DNA of 64,000 nt, taken from Halomonas denitrificans (GTDB lineage: Bacteria > Pseudomonadota > Gammaproteobacteria > Pseudomonadales > Halomonadaceae). Below are positions 40,743 to 61,216 of the stretch, piece after piece. Made by a program: the position numbers and the translations under genes. The stretch spans positions 116,869 through 180,868 of the forward strand of contig NZ_PYVX01000006.1 of assembly GCF_003056305.1 (NCBI RefSeq). The letters run 5' to 3'. The notes under the pieces are model-generated. The model worked only from the letters and a program-made list of their open reading frames with translations, searched no databases and was not told where the DNA came from. Every line of letters begins with the position of its first letter. Within the stretch, counting starts at the first letter, position 1.

Positions 40743-41075
40743 CTACTTCTCGGCTACCTTGACGGTGATGTGGCAAGTGCGCTTCAGAATGCGATCCGCA
40801 CGGCCCTTGGCGCGCGGACGGATGCGCTTGAGCGTCATGCCCTCATCGACGCAGATGGTCGAGACACGCAGCTCGTCGATATCCATGCCGTTGTTTTCTT
40901 CCGCATTCGCGATGGCGGACTGCAGCACCTTCTTGACCAGCTTCGCTGCCTTCTTCGGGGAGAAGGTCAGCAGGTCGAGCGCCTCGGCGACCGGCTTATC
41001 GCGCACCTGGTCAGCCACCAAACGGGCCTTCTGGGCGGATAAACGAGCGCCACGCAGCTTTGCTGTGACTTCCAT
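40743..41075 (-). CDS. rplV: 50S ribosomal protein L22
   Basis: 110 residues. The beta-hairpin that reaches into the exit tunnel ([20 protein letters not shown]) is intact, with no deletion of the kind that confers macrolide resistance. Confidence 0.98.
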   Translation of the reverse strand: MEVTAKLRGARLSAQKARLVADQVRDKPVAEALDLLTFSPKKAAKLVKKVLQSAIANAEENNGMDIDELRVSTICVDEGMTLKRIRPRAKGRADRILKRTCHITVKVAEK

Positions 41076-41093
41076 CTCTCAATCCTCTCTGGC

Positions 41094-41369
41094 TTACCGT
41101 TTGGCTTTCTTGTCCGCCGCATGACCGCGATAAAGGCGGGTAGCAGCGAATTCGCCCAGCTTGTGGCCAACCATTTCCTCGGAGACGTGCACCGGGACGT
41201 GTTGGCGACCGTTATGGACAGCAATGGTGAGCCCGACCATGTTGGGCAGGATCATGGAGCGACGCGACCAGGTCTTGATCGGTTTGCGATCGCCCTTCTC
41301 CACTGCAGTCTCAACCTTCTTCAGCAGATGAAGGTCAATAAAAGGACCTTTCTTCAGTGAACGTGGCAC
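41094..41369 (-). CDS. rpsS: 30S ribosomal protein S19
   Basis: 91 residues ([20 protein letters not shown]). It forms part of the small-subunit head with S13. Signature [20 protein letters not shown] is intact. Confidence 0.98.
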   Translation of the reverse strand: MPRSLKKGPFIDLHLLKKVETAVEKGDRKPIKTWSRRSMILPNMVGLTIAVHNGRQHVPVHVSEEMVGHKLGEFAATRLYRGHAADKKAKR

Positions 41370-41402
41370 AGCCGTTACCTCTTAATGTCTTGGCGTTGGA
41401 TC

Positions 41403-42233
41403 TTATTTCCGGGCCTTGCGGCGACGGATGATCAGCTTGTCGGTGCGCTTGTTCTTGCGGGTCTTGTGGCCCTTGGTGGGGATACCCCACGGAGACACCG
41501 GGTGACGACCACCGCTGGTGCGGCCTTCACCGCCGCCGTGCGGGTGATCCACCGGGTTCATGGCCACGCCGCGAACGGTCGGACGCACGCCTCTCCAGCG
41601 CTTCGCACCGGCCTTGCCAAGTTGACGCAGGCTGTGCTCGGAGTTGCTCACTTCGCCCAGGGTCGCGCGGCACTCGGCCAGCACCTTGCGCATCTCGCCG
41701 GAGCGCAGACGCAGGGTGGCGTAGTTGCCTTCGCGAGCCACCAGCTGGGCGCTGGTACCGGCGCTGCGAGCGAGCTGGGCGCCCTTGCCGGGCTTGAGCT
41801 CGATGCAGTGCACGGTGGAACCCAGCGGGACGTTGCGCAGCGGCAGCGCATTGCCCTTCTTGATGGGCGCGTTGACGCCGGACTCGAGACGGTCGCCGGC
41901 ACTCACGCCACGCGGGGCGATGATGTAGCGACGCTCGCCGTCCATGTACTTCAGCAGCGCGATGTGGGCGCTACGGTTCGGGTCATGCTCCAGGCGCTCG
42001 ACCACGGCCGGGATGCCGTCCTTGGTGCGCTTGAAATCGATGATCCGATAGTGATGACGATGACCACCGCCCACGTGGCGGGTGGTGATGCGACCGTAGT
42101 TGTTACGGCCACCGGACTTGGACTGCTTCTCGAGCAGCGGCGCGTACGCGCGGCCCTTGTGCAGTTCCTCACCAACGATCTTGACGACGTGGCGACGACC
42201 GGCGGATGTGGGTTTAGTCTTGACGATTGCCAT
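41403..42233 (-). CDS. rplB: 50S ribosomal protein L2
   Basis: 276 residues. L2 is required for subunit association and peptidyl-transferase structure. The conserved region [20 protein letters not shown], holding the histidine implicated in activity, is present. The C-terminus is basic. Confidence 0.98.
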   Translation of the reverse strand: MAIVKTKPTSAGRRHVVKIVGEELHKGRAYAPLLEKQSKSGGRNNYGRITTRHVGGGHRHHYRIIDFKRTKDGIPAVVERLEHDPNRSAHIALLKYMDGERRYIIAPRGVSAGDRLESGVNAPIKKGNALPLRNVPLGSTVHCIELKPGKGAQLARSAGTSAQLVAREGNYATLRLRSGEMRKVLAECRATLGEVSNSEHSLRQLGKAGAKRWRGVRPTVRGVAMNPVDHPHGGGEGRTSGGRHPVSPWGIPTKGHKTRKNKRTDKLIIRRRKARK

Positions 42234-42250
42234 GATCCGTACTCCTGCCC

Positions 42251-42547
42251 TTATTCGGCGCCAGAGAAGTCTTCAAGCGTCTCGCCGGCGGCCAGTGTCA
42301 CGTACGCCTTGCGATAACCCTTGCGCTGACCCAGACCCTGCGCGGTGCGCTTGGTCTTGCCCTTCATGTTCAGCACCTGAACACGGTCGACCTTCTTGCC
42401 GAACAGCTCCTGCACGGCAGCCTTGATCTCGGGCTTGGTCGCGTCGCTTGCCACCTTGAACACGTACTGGTTGCGCTCGGCGGCCATGGCGGCCTTCTCG
42501 GTCACGTGCGGACCGAGCAGAACCTTGAATACACGTTCCTGGTTCAT
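42251..42547 (-). CDS. rplW: 50S ribosomal protein L23
   Basis: 98 residues ([20 protein letters not shown]). It is the docking platform for trigger factor and SRP at the tunnel exit. The start overlaps the rplD stop by four bases (ATGA). Confidence 0.98.
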   Translation of the reverse strand: MNQERVFKVLLGPHVTEKAAMAAERNQYVFKVASDATKPEIKAAVQELFGKKVDRVQVLNMKGKTKRTAQGLGQRKGYRKAYVTLAAGETLEDFSGAE

Positions 42548-43152
42548 GCCAGCTTCTCCTCGAATTTGCGCAGAGCGGAGACGGTGACCAGCACCTTGTC
42601 GAAGGCGACCAGGCTCACCGGATCAGCGGCGGCGACGTCCACCACATCCACGTTCGGGATGTTGCGGGCGGCGAGGTACAGGTTCTCGTCGACCTCTTCG
42701 GTCACGATCAGTGCCTTCTCCAGCCCCAGCTCCTCGAGCTTGGCGACCAGCTGCTTGGTCTTGGGCGCTTCGACGGTGAAGGCATCGACGGCCACCAGAC
42801 GCTCCTGACGGACCAGCTCGGAGAGGATCGAGCGCATGGCCGCGCGGTACATCTTGCGGTTGACCTTCTGGGAGTGGTCCTGGGGACGCGCCGCAAAGGT
42901 CACACCGCCACTACGCCAGATCGGCGAGCGGATGGTACCGGCACGGGCACGACCGGTGCCCTTCTGGCGCCACGGCTTCTTGCCGCCGCCGCGCACGTCG
43001 GAACGGTTCTTCTGGGCACGAGTACCCTGGCGACCACCGGCCAGATAGGCGGTGACGACCTGGTGCACCAGGGCCTCATTGAATTCTTTGCCAAAGGTGG
43101 CATCGGATACTTCGACAGCACCGGCGCCTGCACCTGCAAGATTCAGATTCAT
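42544..43152 (-). CDS. rplD: 50S ribosomal protein L4
   Basis: 202 residues. The tunnel-lining loop ([20 protein letters not shown]) is intact. In E. coli L4 also regulates its own operon through the S10 leader; here the leader looks too short for that mechanism (see findings). Confidence 0.98.
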   Translation of the reverse strand: MNLNLAGAGAGAVEVSDATFGKEFNEALVHQVVTAYLAGGRQGTRAQKNRSDVRGGGKKPWRQKGTGRARAGTIRSPIWRSGGVTFAARPQDHSQKVNRKMYRAAMRSILSELVRQERLVAVDAFTVEAPKTKQLVAKLEELGLEKALIVTEEVDENLYLAARNIPNVDVVDVAAADPVSLVAFDKVLVTVSALRKFEEKLA

Positions 43153-43166
43153 CGGTAAGTTCCCCT

Positions 43167-43805
43167 TCAGCCTGCTTTGACGGCGCTGCGCACGATGACA
43201 TCACTGCCGGTAGCGCCAGGCACGGCACCCTTGATCAGCAGCAGATTGCGTTCGGCGTCGACACGGACCACTTCCAGGCTCTGCACGGTGCAGCGAGCGT
43301 TGCCCATCTGGCCGGCCATCTTCTTGCCCTTGAACACGCGGCCGGGGGTCTGGCACATGCCGATGGAACCCGGTGCGCGATGGGCCAGGGAGTTACCGTG
43401 GCTGTTGTCCTGGGTGCGGAAGTTCCAGCGCTTGACGGCGCCCTGGAAACCCTTGCCCTTGGAGGTGCCGGTCACGTCGATCATCTGACCAGCTTCGAAG
43501 AGGGATACGGTGAGTTCGCCGCCCACTTCCGGAGCCTCGTCGCCTGCAGCCAGGCGGAACTCCATCAGCGAACGACCGGCCTCGACACCTGCCTTGGCGA
43601 ACTGCCCGGCCTGGGCTTTCGACAGATGCTTGGCCTTGCGGGAGCCGGTTGTCACCTGAACCGCGGCGTAGCCGTCGGACTCGACGGACTTGACGCGAGT
43701 CACACGGTTAGGCTCAACCTCGATCACGGTTACGGGCACGGATGCGCCGTCTTCGGTGAAGACGCGGGTCATACCGGCCTTCCTACCGACTAAACCGATA
43801 GTCAT
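43167..43805 (-). CDS. rplC: 50S ribosomal protein L3
   Basis: 212 residues ([20 protein letters not shown]). The central extension toward the peptidyl-transferase centre ([20 protein letters not shown]) is intact and includes the methylated-glutamine region. A gap of 156 bp, unusually long for this operon, separates it from rpsJ. Confidence 0.98.
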   Translation of the reverse strand: MTIGLVGRKAGMTRVFTEDGASVPVTVIEVEPNRVTRVKSVESDGYAAVQVTTGSRKAKHLSKAQAGQFAKAGVEAGRSLMEFRLAAGDEAPEVGGELTVSLFEAGQMIDVTGTSKGKGFQGAVKRWNFRTQDNSHGNSLAHRAPGSIGMCQTPGRVFKGKKMAGQMGNARCTVQSLEVVRVDAERNLLLIKGAVPGATGSDVIVRSAVKAG

Positions 43806-43961
43806 TCTCAGTCTCCTATAGTGTACGGGGCTATCACCCGCTATGGCTGCCCTTTCCAGAGCATTCCACTAGCACGTTGTGTGGCGCCATCCCGGCGCGG
43901 CGGCTGCTGAACACCTTCAGAGGAGAGGGCGAACGCTGGGCCGCGAGTGTCTAGTGTGGTA

Positions 43962-44273
43962 TCAGTCGAGCTTGATCTGCACGTCCACGCCGGCGGCGAG
44001 GTCGAGCTTCATCAGGGCATCAACGGTCTTTTCGGTGGGCTCGACGATATCGAGCACCCGCTTGTGGGTACGAATCTCGTACTGATCGCGCGCGTCCTTG
44101 TTGACGTGCGGAGACACCAGCACGGTGTAACGCTCGCGATTGGTCGGCAGAGGAATCGGACCACGGACCTGGGCGCCGGTACGCTTGGCGGTATCTACGA
44201 TCTCCGCGGCGGACTGGTCGATCAGGCGATGGTCGAAGGCCTTCAACCGAATGCGAATCTTCTGGTTCTGCAT
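43962..44273 (-). CDS. rpsJ: 30S ribosomal protein S10 (NusE)
   Basis: 103 residues from the ATG at 44273 ([20 protein letters not shown]). Besides its ribosomal role it binds NusB/NusG in antitermination. The frame can be extended upstream to 44369, but that part overlaps the promoter and has no homology. First gene of the S10 operon. Confidence 0.98.
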   Translation of the reverse strand: MQNQKIRIRLKAFDHRLIDQSAAEIVDTAKRTGAQVRGPIPLPTNRERYTVLVSPHVNKDARDQYEIRTHKRVLDIVEPTEKTVDALMKLDLAAGVDVQIKLD

Positions 44274-44336
44274 TTGCCCTAACTCCAATGGATTCTGACG
44301 GCGCGAGCCGTCAACCCACGCATTCAAAGGATGCGC

Positions 44337-44365
44337 ATTATAGGCACGCCGACAGTGAGAGTCAA
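44337..44365 (-). promoter_or_regulatory. S10 operon promoter
   Basis: TTGACT and a perfect TATAAT are separated by 17 bases on the minus strand, about 63 bp before the rpsJ ATG. The leader contains a six-base-pair hairpin (GACGGC-TCGC-GCCGTC). This is among the best sigma-70 promoters in the window. Confidence 0.85.
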
Positions 44366-44383
44366 ACACTCACTTCCGGTGCG

Positions 44384-44411
44384 CAGAAAGGGGGCTCCTG
44401 GCGGAGCCCCC
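44384..44411 (-). terminator. Terminator after tuf
   Basis: GGGGGCTCC and GGAGCCCCC form a nine-base-pair stem, followed by CTTTCT on the minus strand. It lies about 25 bp after the tuf stop and just upstream of the S10 promoter. Confidence 0.75.
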
Positions 44412-44436
44412 TTCGATCGATCAAGCGAGAAAACGC

Positions 44437-45630
<1,194 letters not shown>

Positions 45631-45659
45631 TGCTATAACCTCTTTACGTTAGCTAACGG

Positions 45660-47780
45660 TTAACCGTTCTGGTTGATGACGGCTTCAACGACGCTGGACG
45701 GCGCCTCTTCGTAGTTCGCAAACTCCATGACGTAGCTTGCGCGGCCCTGGGTCTGAGAGCGCAGGTCGGTCGCGTAACCGAACATCTCAGCCAGAGGTAC
45801 CGTGGCGCGGATGACCTTGCCCATGGCTGTGTCATCCATGCCCTGGACGAGGCCGCGGCGGCGATTCAGGTCGCCCATGACGTCACCCATGAAGTCTTCC
45901 GGGGTCACGACCTCGACCTTCATCACCGGCTCCAGGAGCACGGCCTTCGCCTTCTTGGCACCTTCTTTGATGGCCATGGAAGAGGCCACCTTGAACGCGG
46001 TCTCGTTCGAGTCCACGTCATGGTAGGAACCGTCGAACAGCGTGACCTTGACGTCAATCATCGGGTAGCCCGCGATGACACCGTTCTGCAGCTGCTCGTA
46101 GGCCCCTTTCTCGACGGCCGGCACGTATTCCTTCGGAACCACGCCGCCAACGATCTCCGAGGCGAACTTGAAGTGCATGTCCTCGTCTTCACCCTTGTCC
46201 TCGGCGGTGAGCGGCTCGATACGCAGGTACACGTGACCGAACTGACCGCGACCACCGGACTGGCGGACGAACTTGCCTTCCTGCTCGACCGTACCGCGGA
46301 TGGTCTCGCGGTAGGCTACCTGCGGCTTGCCGATGTTGGCATCGACCTTGAACTCGCGACGCATGCGGTCGACGAGGATGTCCAGGTGGAGCTCACCCAT
46401 GCCGGAGATGATGGTCTGACCGGTCTCCTCATCGGTGCGCACCTGGAAGGAGGGATCTTCCTGAGCCAGCTTGCCCAGGGCAATGCCCATCTTCTCCTGG
46501 TCGGGCTTGGACTTCGGCTCGACGGCCACCGAGATGACCGGATCCGGGAACTCCATGCGCTCGAGCACGATCTTGTCGTTCAGATCGCAAAGGGTGTCGC
46601 CGGTGGTGACGTCCTTCAGGCCGATGCAGGCGGCGATGTCGCCGGCCAGCACTTCCTTGATCTCCTCGCGGGAGTTGGCGTGCATCTGGACGATACGACC
46701 AACGCGCTCCTTCTTCTGCTTGACGGAGTTGTAGACGCTGTCGCCCGACTTCAGCACGCCCGAGTAGACGCGGATGAAGGTCAGGGTGCCGACGAAGGGG
46801 TCGGTGGCGATCTTGAAGGCCAGAGCGGAGAACGGGGCGTTATCGTCCGCCTCGCGGGTGGCGACGGTGCCATCCTTGTCGTCCAGCTCGCCCTCGATGG
46901 CCTTGACCTCGGTGGGTGACGGCATGTACTCGATGACGCCGTCCAGCACGGCCTGCACGCCCTTGTTCTTGAACGCAGAGCCGCAGGTGACCAGGACGAT
47001 CTCGTTGTCGAGGGTACGACGACGCAGGCCGGCCTTGATCTCCTCGATGGACAGGTCGCCCTCTTCGAGGTACTTGTCCATCAGCTCTTCGGAGGCCTCG
47101 GCGGCCGACTCGACCATCTCCTCGCGGTACTTCTCGGCGGTCTCCTGGAGCTCGGCCGGAATGTCGACGAGGTCGTAGTTCATCCCGAAGTTGCTCTCAT
47201 CCCACAGGATGGCCTTCATCTGGATGAGGTCGATGACGCCCTTGAACTCTTCCTCGGTGCCCCAGTTGATCTGGATCGGCACGGTGTTGGCACCGAGACG
47301 CTCCTTCAGCTGGTCGACCACCATGAAGAAGTCGGCGCCGGTACGGTCCATCTTGTTGACGAACACCATGCGCGGGACTTCGTACTTGTTGGCCTGACGC
47401 CAGACGGTCTCGGTCTGCGGCTGAACGCCCGAGGAGCCGCACAGCACGACGACGGCGCCGTCGAGAACACGCAGGGAACGCTCGACCTCGATGGTGAAGT
47501 CGACGTGCCCCGGGGTGTCGATGATGTTGATGCGGTGCTCATCGAACTGCTTGTTCATGCCCTGCCAGAAGCAGGTGGTCGCCGCGGAGGTGATGGTGAT
47601 ACCACGCTCCTGCTCCTGCTCCATCCAGTCCATGGTGGCAGCGCCCTCATGGACCTCGCCGACCTTGTGAGACAGGCCGGTGTAGAACAGGACGCGTTCG
47701 GTGGTGGTGGTCTTGCCGGCGTCTACGTGCGCAACGATGCCGATGTTGCGGTAGCGATTTAGCGGAGTCTTGCGAGCCAC
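45660..47780 (-). CDS. fusA: Elongation factor G
   Basis: 706 residues. It is the GTPase that drives ribosomal translocation. G motifs are [21 protein letters not shown] and NKMD. Domains II-V are complete and end at [10 protein letters not shown]. Thirty bases separate it from tuf. Confidence 0.98.
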   Translation of the reverse strand: MARKTPLNRYRNIGIVAHVDAGKTTTTERVLFYTGLSHKVGEVHEGAATMDWMEQEQERGITITSAATTCFWQGMNKQFDEHRINIIDTPGHVDFTIEVERSLRVLDGAVVVLCGSSGVQPQTETVWRQANKYEVPRMVFVNKMDRTGADFFMVVDQLKERLGANTVPIQINWGTEEEFKGVIDLIQMKAILWDESNFGMNYDLVDIPAELQETAEKYREEMVESAAEASEELMDKYLEEGDLSIEEIKAGLRRRTLDNEIVLVTCGSAFKNKGVQAVLDGVIEYMPSPTEVKAIEGELDDKDGTVATREADDNAPFSALAFKIATDPFVGTLTFIRVYSGVLKSGDSVYNSVKQKKERVGRIVQMHANSREEIKEVLAGDIAACIGLKDVTTGDTLCDLNDKIVLERMEFPDPVISVAVEPKSKPDQEKMGIALGKLAQEDPSFQVRTDEETGQTIISGMGELHLDILVDRMRREFKVDANIGKPQVAYRETIRGTVEQEGKFVRQSGGRGQFGHVYLRIEPLTAEDKGEDEDMHFKFASEIVGGVVPKEYVPAVEKGAYEQLQNGVIAGYPMIDVKVTLFDGSYHDVDSNETAFKVASSMAIKEGAKKAKAVLLEPVMKVEVVTPEDFMGDVMGDLNRRRGLVQGMDDTAMGKVIRATVPLAEMFGYATDLRSQTQGRASYVMEFANYEEAPSSVVEAVINQNG

Positions 47781-47824
47781 GATGGAACTCCCCGTTGGTT
47801 GGCAGTGCGTCGGGTAGGACGCAC

Positions 47825-48295
47825 TTAGAAGCGGTAGTGAGAGAAGGCCTTGTTGGCTTCTGCCATACGATGCACGTCTTCACGCTTCTTCACGGCCGAG
47901 CCCTTGCCTTCGGCGGCATCGAGCATCTCACCAGCGAGGCGCTGCACCATGGTCTTCTCGCCACGGCGACGGGCCGCATCGACCAGCCAGCGCATGGCCA
48001 GGGCCTGACGGCGCGAGGGGCGAACTTCCACGGGCACCTGATAGGTCGCACCGCCGACGCGGCGGGACTTGACCTCGACCATCGGCTGGATGGTTTCCAG
48101 CGCCTTGTCGAAGATCTCCAGCGGCTCTTCCTTGCTACGATCGGCAACCCTGTCCAGCGCACCGTAGACGATGCGCTCAGCTACGGACTTCTTGCCGCTG
48201 ATCATCAGGTGGTTCATGAACTTCGCCAGGCGCTCACTTCCGAACTTGGGATCCGGCAGGATCTCGCGCTTAGCCGCAACTCTTCTTCTAGGCAT
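47825..48295 (-). CDS. rpsG: 30S ribosomal protein S7
   Basis: 156 residues ([20 protein letters not shown]). S7 nucleates the small-subunit head and, in E. coli, represses the str operon by binding between rpsL and rpsG. Here that intercistronic gap is 130 bp, long enough to hold such a site, though none was identified. Confidence 0.98.
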   Translation of the reverse strand: MPRRRVAAKREILPDPKFGSERLAKFMNHLMISGKKSVAERIVYGALDRVADRSKEEPLEIFDKALETIQPMVEVKSRRVGGATYQVPVEVRPSRRQALAMRWLVDAARRRGEKTMVQRLAGEMLDAAEGKGSAVKKREDVHRMAEANKAFSHYRF

Positions 48296-48425
48296 GATAA
48301 GCCCTCATTAAAGGATCCTTCAGGTAAACCCGAGACGCTCGACCTTCGCTTTGCGACAGACCGCGCTCGACCTTACTCTTATCAGACCGTGTTCAAAATT
48401 AGGTGACTGCTGCGTGCGAGGCCGA

Positions 48426-48800
48426 TCAGGCCTTCGGACGCTTGGTGCCGTACTTGGAACGGCCCTGCTTACGGTTCTGCACGCCGGAGGTGTCCAGGGC
48501 GCCACGCACGGTGTGATAACGCACACCGGGAAGGTCCTTTACACGACCGCCGCGAATCAGGACCACGGAGTGCTCCTGGAGGTTGTGGCCTTCACCACCG
48601 ATGTACGAGGAGACCTCGTAGCCGTTGGTCAGACGAACACGGCACACCTTACGCAGTGCGGAGTTCGGCTTCTTCGGGGTGGTGGTGTAGACGCGGGTGC
48701 AGACGCCGCGGCGTTGCGGGCAGGCCTGCAGCGCAGGCACGTCGCTCTTGGCGGCCTGGCGCTTGCGCGGCTTGCGCACGAGCTGATTGATCGTTGCCAT
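48426..48800 (-). CDS. rpsL: 30S ribosomal protein S12
   Basis: 124 residues from the ATG at 48800 ([20 protein letters not shown]). The decoding-site loops [11 protein letters not shown] and [12 protein letters not shown] carry the ordinary residues, with no streptomycin-resistance change seen. First gene of the str operon; the upstream frame extension overlaps the promoter. Confidence 0.98.
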   Translation of the reverse strand: MATINQLVRKPRKRQAAKSDVPALQACPQRRGVCTRVYTTTPKKPNSALRKVCRVRLTNGYEVSSYIGGEGHNLQEHSVVLIRGGRVKDLPGVRYHTVRGALDTSGVQNRKQGRSKYGTKRPKA

Positions 48801-48881
48801 GGTGTGTAGCTGACTCCAATGGGTTGCCTTGCCTTGCCCAGCGGGTGCGGGCGCACCCGCCCCACTGTTAAAGGCTGCGCA

Positions 48882-48910
48882 TTCTAATGGCTGACGCGCC
48901 ACGTCGTCAA
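48882..48910 (-). promoter_or_regulatory. str operon promoter
   Basis: TTGACG and TAGAAT are separated by 17 bases on the minus strand, about 80 bp before rpsL. The -35 box directly abuts the terminator stem that follows rpoC. Confidence 0.75.
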
Positions 48911-48936
48911 GCCTGCGCCCCCGGGAGGGCGCAGGC
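48911..48936 (-). terminator. Terminator after rpoC
   Basis: GCCTGCGCCC and GGGCGCAGGC form a ten-base-pair stem 14 bp after the rpoC stop. Only TTG follows on the minus strand, so termination may depend on more than the stem. Confidence 0.55.
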
Positions 48937-48949
48937 CGCGACGCGAACG

Positions 48950-53167
<4,218 letters not shown>

Positions 53168-53254
53168 GGGGTCGGCTCCGTTGCGGAGTTGTCATGGGCG
53201 GGGGCGTTGCCACCCCCGCGGACCGTCATTCTGTGAAGCGCAGGCGGTACGGCC

Positions 53255-57334
<4,080 letters not shown>

Positions 57335-57492
57335 CTGTATTCCCCAGCTTGTTCACCATGGGTGACCGATGCGTGTCGGCGTCACCCGACGGGTACGGCT
57401 CCGTCAGGCGCTGACGGCAAGCCTCCACCAGGAGGCTCGCCGTCGGAATTCGGCTAGCGGTGGCCCAGGGGGCGACCGTCTAGTGACAACAG

Positions 57493-57524
57493 AAAAAGGC
57501 CGGCAGCGGGTGACCCGCCACCAG
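57493..57524 (-). terminator. rplL-rpoB attenuator
   Basis: On the minus strand GGTGGCGGG pairs with CCCGCTGCC (two G-U pairs), followed by GGCC and TTTTTC. It lies 45-75 bp after the rplL stop. In E. coli a partial terminator at the same place makes rpoBC less expressed than rplL, and the same role is likely here. Confidence 0.7.
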
Positions 57525-57566
57525 CCGTGGAAGCTTACGCAGCGCGTGAAGCCATGGGCCCAAGGA

Positions 57567-57938
57567 TTACTTGAGCTCCACGCTCGCGCCGGCTTCTTCC
57601 AGCTTCTTCTTTGCCTCTTCGGCGTCGTCCTTGGACATGCCTTCCTTCAGGGTCGCCGGTGCGCCGTCGACGGCACCCTTGGCTTCCTTCAGGCCCAGGC
57701 CGGTGATCTCGCGGACGGCCTTGATGACGTTGACCTTCTTGTCGCCGGCGCTGGTCAGCACCAGGTCGAATTCGGTCTGCTCTTCCTCGGCAGCGGCTTC
57801 ACCGCCACCCGGGCCGGCCACGACGGCAGCGGCAGCGGAGACACCGAACTTCTCTTCCATGGCCTCGATCAGCTCGGCCACTTCCATCACGGACATGTCG
57901 GCGACGGCGTTGATGATGTCTTCTTTGGTCAGTGCCAT
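57567..57938 (-). CDS. rplL: 50S ribosomal protein L7/L12
   Basis: 123 residues ([20 protein letters not shown]). It is the acidic stalk protein that recruits translation GTPases. The Ala/Gly-rich hinge ([20 protein letters not shown]) and the C-terminal domain ([20 protein letters not shown]) are intact. 232 bp containing an attenuator separate it from rpoB. Confidence 0.98.
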   Translation of the reverse strand: MALTKEDIINAVADMSVMEVAELIEAMEEKFGVSAAAAVVAGPGGGEAAAEEEQTEFDLVLTSAGDKKVNVIKAVREITGLGLKEAKGAVDGAPATLKEGMSKDDAEEAKKKLEEAGASVELK

Positions 57939-58028
57939 TGTCTAGATTCCTAACTTTGCGGGAGCCTCGGCATTGCGATGGCTCGGGGATTCAATGTTCG
58001 ATTCAGGCTGAGCGCAGGAGTTCGCCGT

Positions 58029-58532
58029 TCAGGCGGCCTCTTCCTGCTTCTGGTCGCGCAGCGCCGCGAGGGTACGGACCAGCTTGCCGGCAGAAGCTTC
58101 CTTCATGACGGACATCAGCTTGGCGATCGCCTCATCGTAGGTCGGCAGGGTTGCCAGACGGTCGATGTCGCTTGCCGGGATCAGCTCACCTTCGTAGGCC
58201 AGCGCCTTGACCTCGAACTCCTTCTGACCCTTGGCGAACTCCTTGAACAGACGGGCGGCGGCGCCCGGGTGCTCGTAGGAGAAGGCCAGCATGGTCGGAC
58301 CGGAGAAGGTCTCGTCCAGAATCTCCCAGGGAGTTCCGGACAGGGCGCGGCGTGCCAGGGTGTTGCGGACAACACGGATCTGCACGCCATTCTCGCGGGC
58401 CTGCTTGCGCAGGTCGGTCATCGCGCTGACCGCGACGCCACGAGAGTCGGCAACTACGACGGAGAGCGCATCCTTGGCCGCTTCACTGACCTCGGCAACA
58501 ATTGCCTTCTTGCCTTCGAGTGCTAGTGGCAC
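58029..58532 (-). CDS. rplJ: 50S ribosomal protein L10
   Basis: 167 residues using the GTG at 58532 ([20 protein letters not shown]), with AAGGAG eight bases upstream; a GTG twelve bases earlier sits on top of that site. L10 anchors L7/L12 dimers. In E. coli the L10-L12 complex represses this operon through the leader, which is present here. Confidence 0.96.
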   Translation of the reverse strand: MPLALEGKKAIVAEVSEAAKDALSVVVADSRGVAVSAMTDLRKQARENGVQIRVVRNTLARRALSGTPWEILDETFSGPTMLAFSYEHPGAAARLFKEFAKGQKEFEVKALAYEGELIPASDIDRLATLPTYDEAIAKLMSVMKEASAGKLVRTLAALRDQKQEEAA

Positions 58533-58639
58533 AGTGATCACTCCTTCGTGCCGGAACCTCGCGAGAGGATTCCGGTGGTTACCATCTCTCCCGGCCGGAG
58601 GCCGGGAGTCCTGGGTGATGGTGCTCACCAGAGATCTGG

Positions 58640-58722
58640 CGGCCACACCATCTGCGCAGGCCTCCCCGAGGGAAGATTAAGCCGCGCCTCCGGAGAGGAG
58701 CGGCACCTGCGGTCTTTGACGG
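58640..58722 (-). promoter_or_regulatory. L10 leader RNA (autoregulatory)
   Basis: The minus strand contains GTCAAAGACCGCAGGTGCCG, then a GC hairpin, GCGGCTTAATC, a second hairpin and GCCTGCGCAGATGGTG. GCAGG pairs with CCTGC to close the structure. This order of conserved blocks is that of the ribosomal L10 leader, where the L10-L12 complex binds to shut off rplJ translation. It lies about 110 bp before rplJ. Confidence 0.75.
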
Positions 58723-58792
58723 TGCCCCGCCGGCGAGGATAGCCCGGCACGGGGACCGCAAAGTTCCTGCATACGTCTCGATCGACGCCCGG

Positions 58793-59485
58793 TCAGACCA
58801 GGGCGGAATGATCGATGGTCAGACCCGGGCCCATGGTGGTGGACAGGGTGACCTTCTTGAAATAGATACCCTTGGACGTGCTCGGCTTGAGCTTCTTCAG
58901 GTCGGCGACCAGCGCTTCCAGGTTGCCCCGGATGGCGGCGGCGTCGAAGTCGACCTTGCCCAGAGTGGTATGGATGATGCCGTTCTTGTCGGTACGGAAG
59001 CGCACCTGACCGGCCTTGGCGTTCTTGACCGCAGTGGCCACGTCCGGGGTCACGGTGCCGACCTTGGGGTTCGGCATCAGGCCGCGCGGACCGAGGATCT
59101 GGCCCAGCTGACCGACGACGCGCATGGCGTCCGGCGAGGCGATGACCACGTCGAAGTCGAGCTGGCCTTTCTTGACCTGCTCGGCCAGGTCGTCCATGCC
59201 GATCACGTCGGCACCGGCTTCCTTGGCGGCCTCGGCGTTGGCACCCTGGGTAAAGACGGCGACACGCACGTCCTTGCCGGTACCGTTCGGCATGACGGTG
59301 GCGCCACGCACGACCTGGTCGGATTTCCGCGGGTCGACGCCGAGGTTGATGGCGACGTCCAGGGACTCCTTGAACTTGACGGTGGAGAGCTCGGAGAGCA
59401 GGGCCACGGCCTCGTCGAGGGAGTAGGCCTTGTTGGCATCAACCTTCTCGCGAATCTGCTGGGCGCGCTTGGACAGTTTAGCCAT
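58793..59485 (-). CDS. rplA: 50S ribosomal protein L1
   Basis: 230 residues ([20 protein letters not shown]). It forms the L1 stalk that moves E-site tRNA and, in E. coli, represses the rplKA mRNA. Signature [20 protein letters not shown] is intact. Two bases separate it from rplK. Confidence 0.98.
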   Translation of the reverse strand: MAKLSKRAQQIREKVDANKAYSLDEAVALLSELSTVKFKESLDVAINLGVDPRKSDQVVRGATVMPNGTGKDVRVAVFTQGANAEAAKEAGADVIGMDDLAEQVKKGQLDFDVVIASPDAMRVVGQLGQILGPRGLMPNPKVGTVTPDVATAVKNAKAGQVRFRTDKNGIIHTTLGKVDFDAAAIRGNLEALVADLKKLKPSTSKGIYFKKVTLSTTMGPGLTIDHSALV

Positions 59486-59487
59486 GA

Positions 59488-59919
59488 TCAGAGACCCTCC
59501 ACGTTCAGGCCCATGCTGCGGGCACTACCGGCAATGGTACGCACCGCGGCGTCGAGATCGGCGGCCGTCAGGTCCGGCTCCTTGGTCTTGGCGATCTCTT
59601 CGAGCTGTTCGCGGGTCACGGTACCGACCTTGGTCTTGTTCGGCTCACCGGAGCCGGACTTGATGCCAGCGGCCTTCTTCAGCAGGACCGCCGCGGGCGG
59701 GGTCTTGGTGACGAAGGTGAAGCTGCGGTCGGAGTAGACGGTGATGACCACGGGAGTCGGCAGGCCGACTTCGATGTCCTGCGTCGCGGCGTTGAACGCC
59801 TTGCAGAACTCCATGATGTTGACACCGTGCTGACCCAGTGCCGGACCCACGGGGGGGCTCGGGTTGGCCTTGCCAGCTGCCACCTGCAGCTTGATGTAAG
59901 CCTGTACTTTCTTGGCCAT
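59488..59919 (-). CDS. rplK: 50S ribosomal protein L11
   Basis: 143 residues ([20 protein letters not shown]). It is the GTPase-centre protein that also senses stalled ribosomes for RelA. The proline-rich switch ([20 protein letters not shown]) is intact. Confidence 0.98.
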   Translation of the reverse strand: MAKKVQAYIKLQVAAGKANPSPPVGPALGQHGVNIMEFCKAFNAATQDIEVGLPTPVVITVYSDRSFTFVTKTPPAAVLLKKAAGIKSGSGEPNKTKVGTVTREQLEEIAKTKEPDLTAADLDAAVRTIAGSARSMGLNVEGL

Positions 59920-59933
59920 GATGGACTCCAGTT

Positions 59934-59990
59934 GGGTAGTAGCGCCTTGCGGCTCCCCGGGTTACACGGCCACCCTCGGGTGGCCGCCAC
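59934..59990 (-). promoter_or_regulatory. Candidate L1-binding leader upstream of rplK
   Basis: The minus strand has a strong hairpin (GGCCACCC-GA-GGGTGGCC), followed by GGGGAGCCGCAAGGCGCTAC. The block GGGAGCC-N4-GGC resembles the L1 target on rRNA and on the E. coli L11 leader. The match is from memory and no structure was computed. Confidence 0.4.
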
Positions 59991-60012
59991 GAAAAACGAT
60001 GAGGACGGAAGG

Positions 60013-60546
60013 TTATTCCTTCTCGACCTGGGCGAACTCCAGCTCGACGGGCGTGGAGCGGCCGAAGATCAGCACGCTGACTTGCACGCGGCTCTTGTCG
60101 TAGTTGACCTCTTCGACGACGCCATTGAAGTCGGCGAAGGGCCCGTCGATGACGCGCACCGACTGACCCGGCTCGAACACCGTCTTGGGCCGCGGCTTGT
60201 CGGTACCGTCCTTCACCCGGCTGAGGATCGCGTCGGCCTCACGCTGGGTGATGGGCGCCGGCTTCTCCTTGGTGCCGCCGATGAACCCCATGACGCGCGG
60301 GGTCTCGTTGACCAGGTGCCAGGTCTCGTCATCCATTTCCATCTCGACCAGCACATAGCCGGGATAGAACTTGCGCTCGCTCTTGCGACGCTTGCCGTCA
60401 CGCACCTCGACGACTTCTTCGGTCGGCACCAGGATCTCGCCGAAGCGATCCTCCATGCCGTACATCTTCACGCGCTCGATGAGCGAGCGCATGACATGCT
60501 TTTCGAAGCCGGAGTAGGCGTGGACGACATACCAACGCTTGGACAT
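60013..60546 (-). CDS. nusG: Transcription termination/antitermination protein NusG
   Basis: 177 residues ([20 protein letters not shown]). The NGN domain binds RNA polymerase ([20 protein letters not shown]), and the C-terminal KOW domain ([20 protein letters not shown]) binds Rho or S10. Normal length. Eight bases separate it from secE. Confidence 0.98.
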   Translation of the reverse strand: MSKRWYVVHAYSGFEKHVMRSLIERVKMYGMEDRFGEILVPTEEVVEVRDGKRRKSERKFYPGYVLVEMEMDDETWHLVNETPRVMGFIGGTKEKPAPITQREADAILSRVKDGTDKPRPKTVFEPGQSVRVIDGPFADFNGVVEEVNYDKSRVQVSVLIFGRSTPVELEFAQVEKE

Positions 60547-60554
60547 GAAAACTC

Positions 60555-60923
60555 CTAACCGATGACGCCGGACATCGCCCAGCCAAGAAGGGTATCGATC
60601 AGCCAGAGCATCAGCCCGACCACCAGCACGGCCACCAGCACGATGGCGGTGGTCTGGATGGTCTCGGGCCGTGTCGGCCAGACGACGCGCTGAATTTCCT
60701 TCTTCGCACTCCTGGCGAGCTCGAGCAGATCACGACCCTTGGTCGTGGTCAGCGCCACCAGCGCCGCCGCCACGCTGAGCACGACGACACCGAGCACACG
60801 ATAGAGAAGTGCCTGATCGGCAAAATAGGAATTGCCGACCACGGCAAGGACCAGCAGAGTGACGACAACCGCCCACTTGAGCCCGTCGTGGCGCGACTCC
60901 TGCACCTCGGCGTTATGCTTCAT
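60555..60923 (-). CDS. secE: Preprotein translocase subunit SecE
   Basis: 122 residues from the ATG at 60923 ([20 protein letters not shown]). This is the three-helix gammaproteobacterial form. The conserved amphipathic segment [20 protein letters not shown] precedes the essential last helix. The upstream frame extension overlaps tRNA-Trp and is not used. Confidence 0.97.
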   Translation of the reverse strand: MKHNAEVQESRHDGLKWAVVVTLLVLAVVGNSYFADQALLYRVLGVVVLSVAAALVALTTTKGRDLLELARSAKKEIQRVVWPTRPETIQTTAIVLVAVLVVGLMLWLIDTLLGWAMSGVIG

Positions 60924-60995
60924 GAAAACGAGACTCCTCAGGGTGCGGCAATCGAAACATGAAAGTATATGAGATATCGCCAGCCTGGGGAAGAC

Positions 60996-61071
<76 letters not shown>

Positions 61072-61124
61072 GTATCTGCTTCCGCGACCGCCCTTTGCAG
61101 GCGACCTTAACGACAGCGGGCGCC

Positions 61125-61153
61125 ACTATAGCGAAAGGTGCTTCGCCTGGCAA
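61125..61153 (-). promoter_or_regulatory. Promoter of the tRNA-Trp - secE - nusG unit
   Basis: TTGCCA and TATAGT are separated by 17 bases on the minus strand, with the -10 box about 54 bp before tRNA-Trp. It replaces the transcription that elsewhere comes through tufB. Confidence 0.65.
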
Positions 61154-61183
61154 CCCCTCCCCCGACACATCGTCGCCCCGAGG

Positions 61184-61216
61184 GAGAAAAAGAAAAGGCG
61201 AGCCGCGGCTCGCCTT
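61184..61216 (-). terminator. Terminator of the tRNA-Tyr/Gly/Thr transcript
   Basis: A perfect palindrome AAGGCGAGCC-GGCTCGCCTT (with a central GC) is followed on the minus strand by TTTTCTTTTTCTCCC. It lies seven bp past the CCA of tRNA-Thr. Confidence 0.85.
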
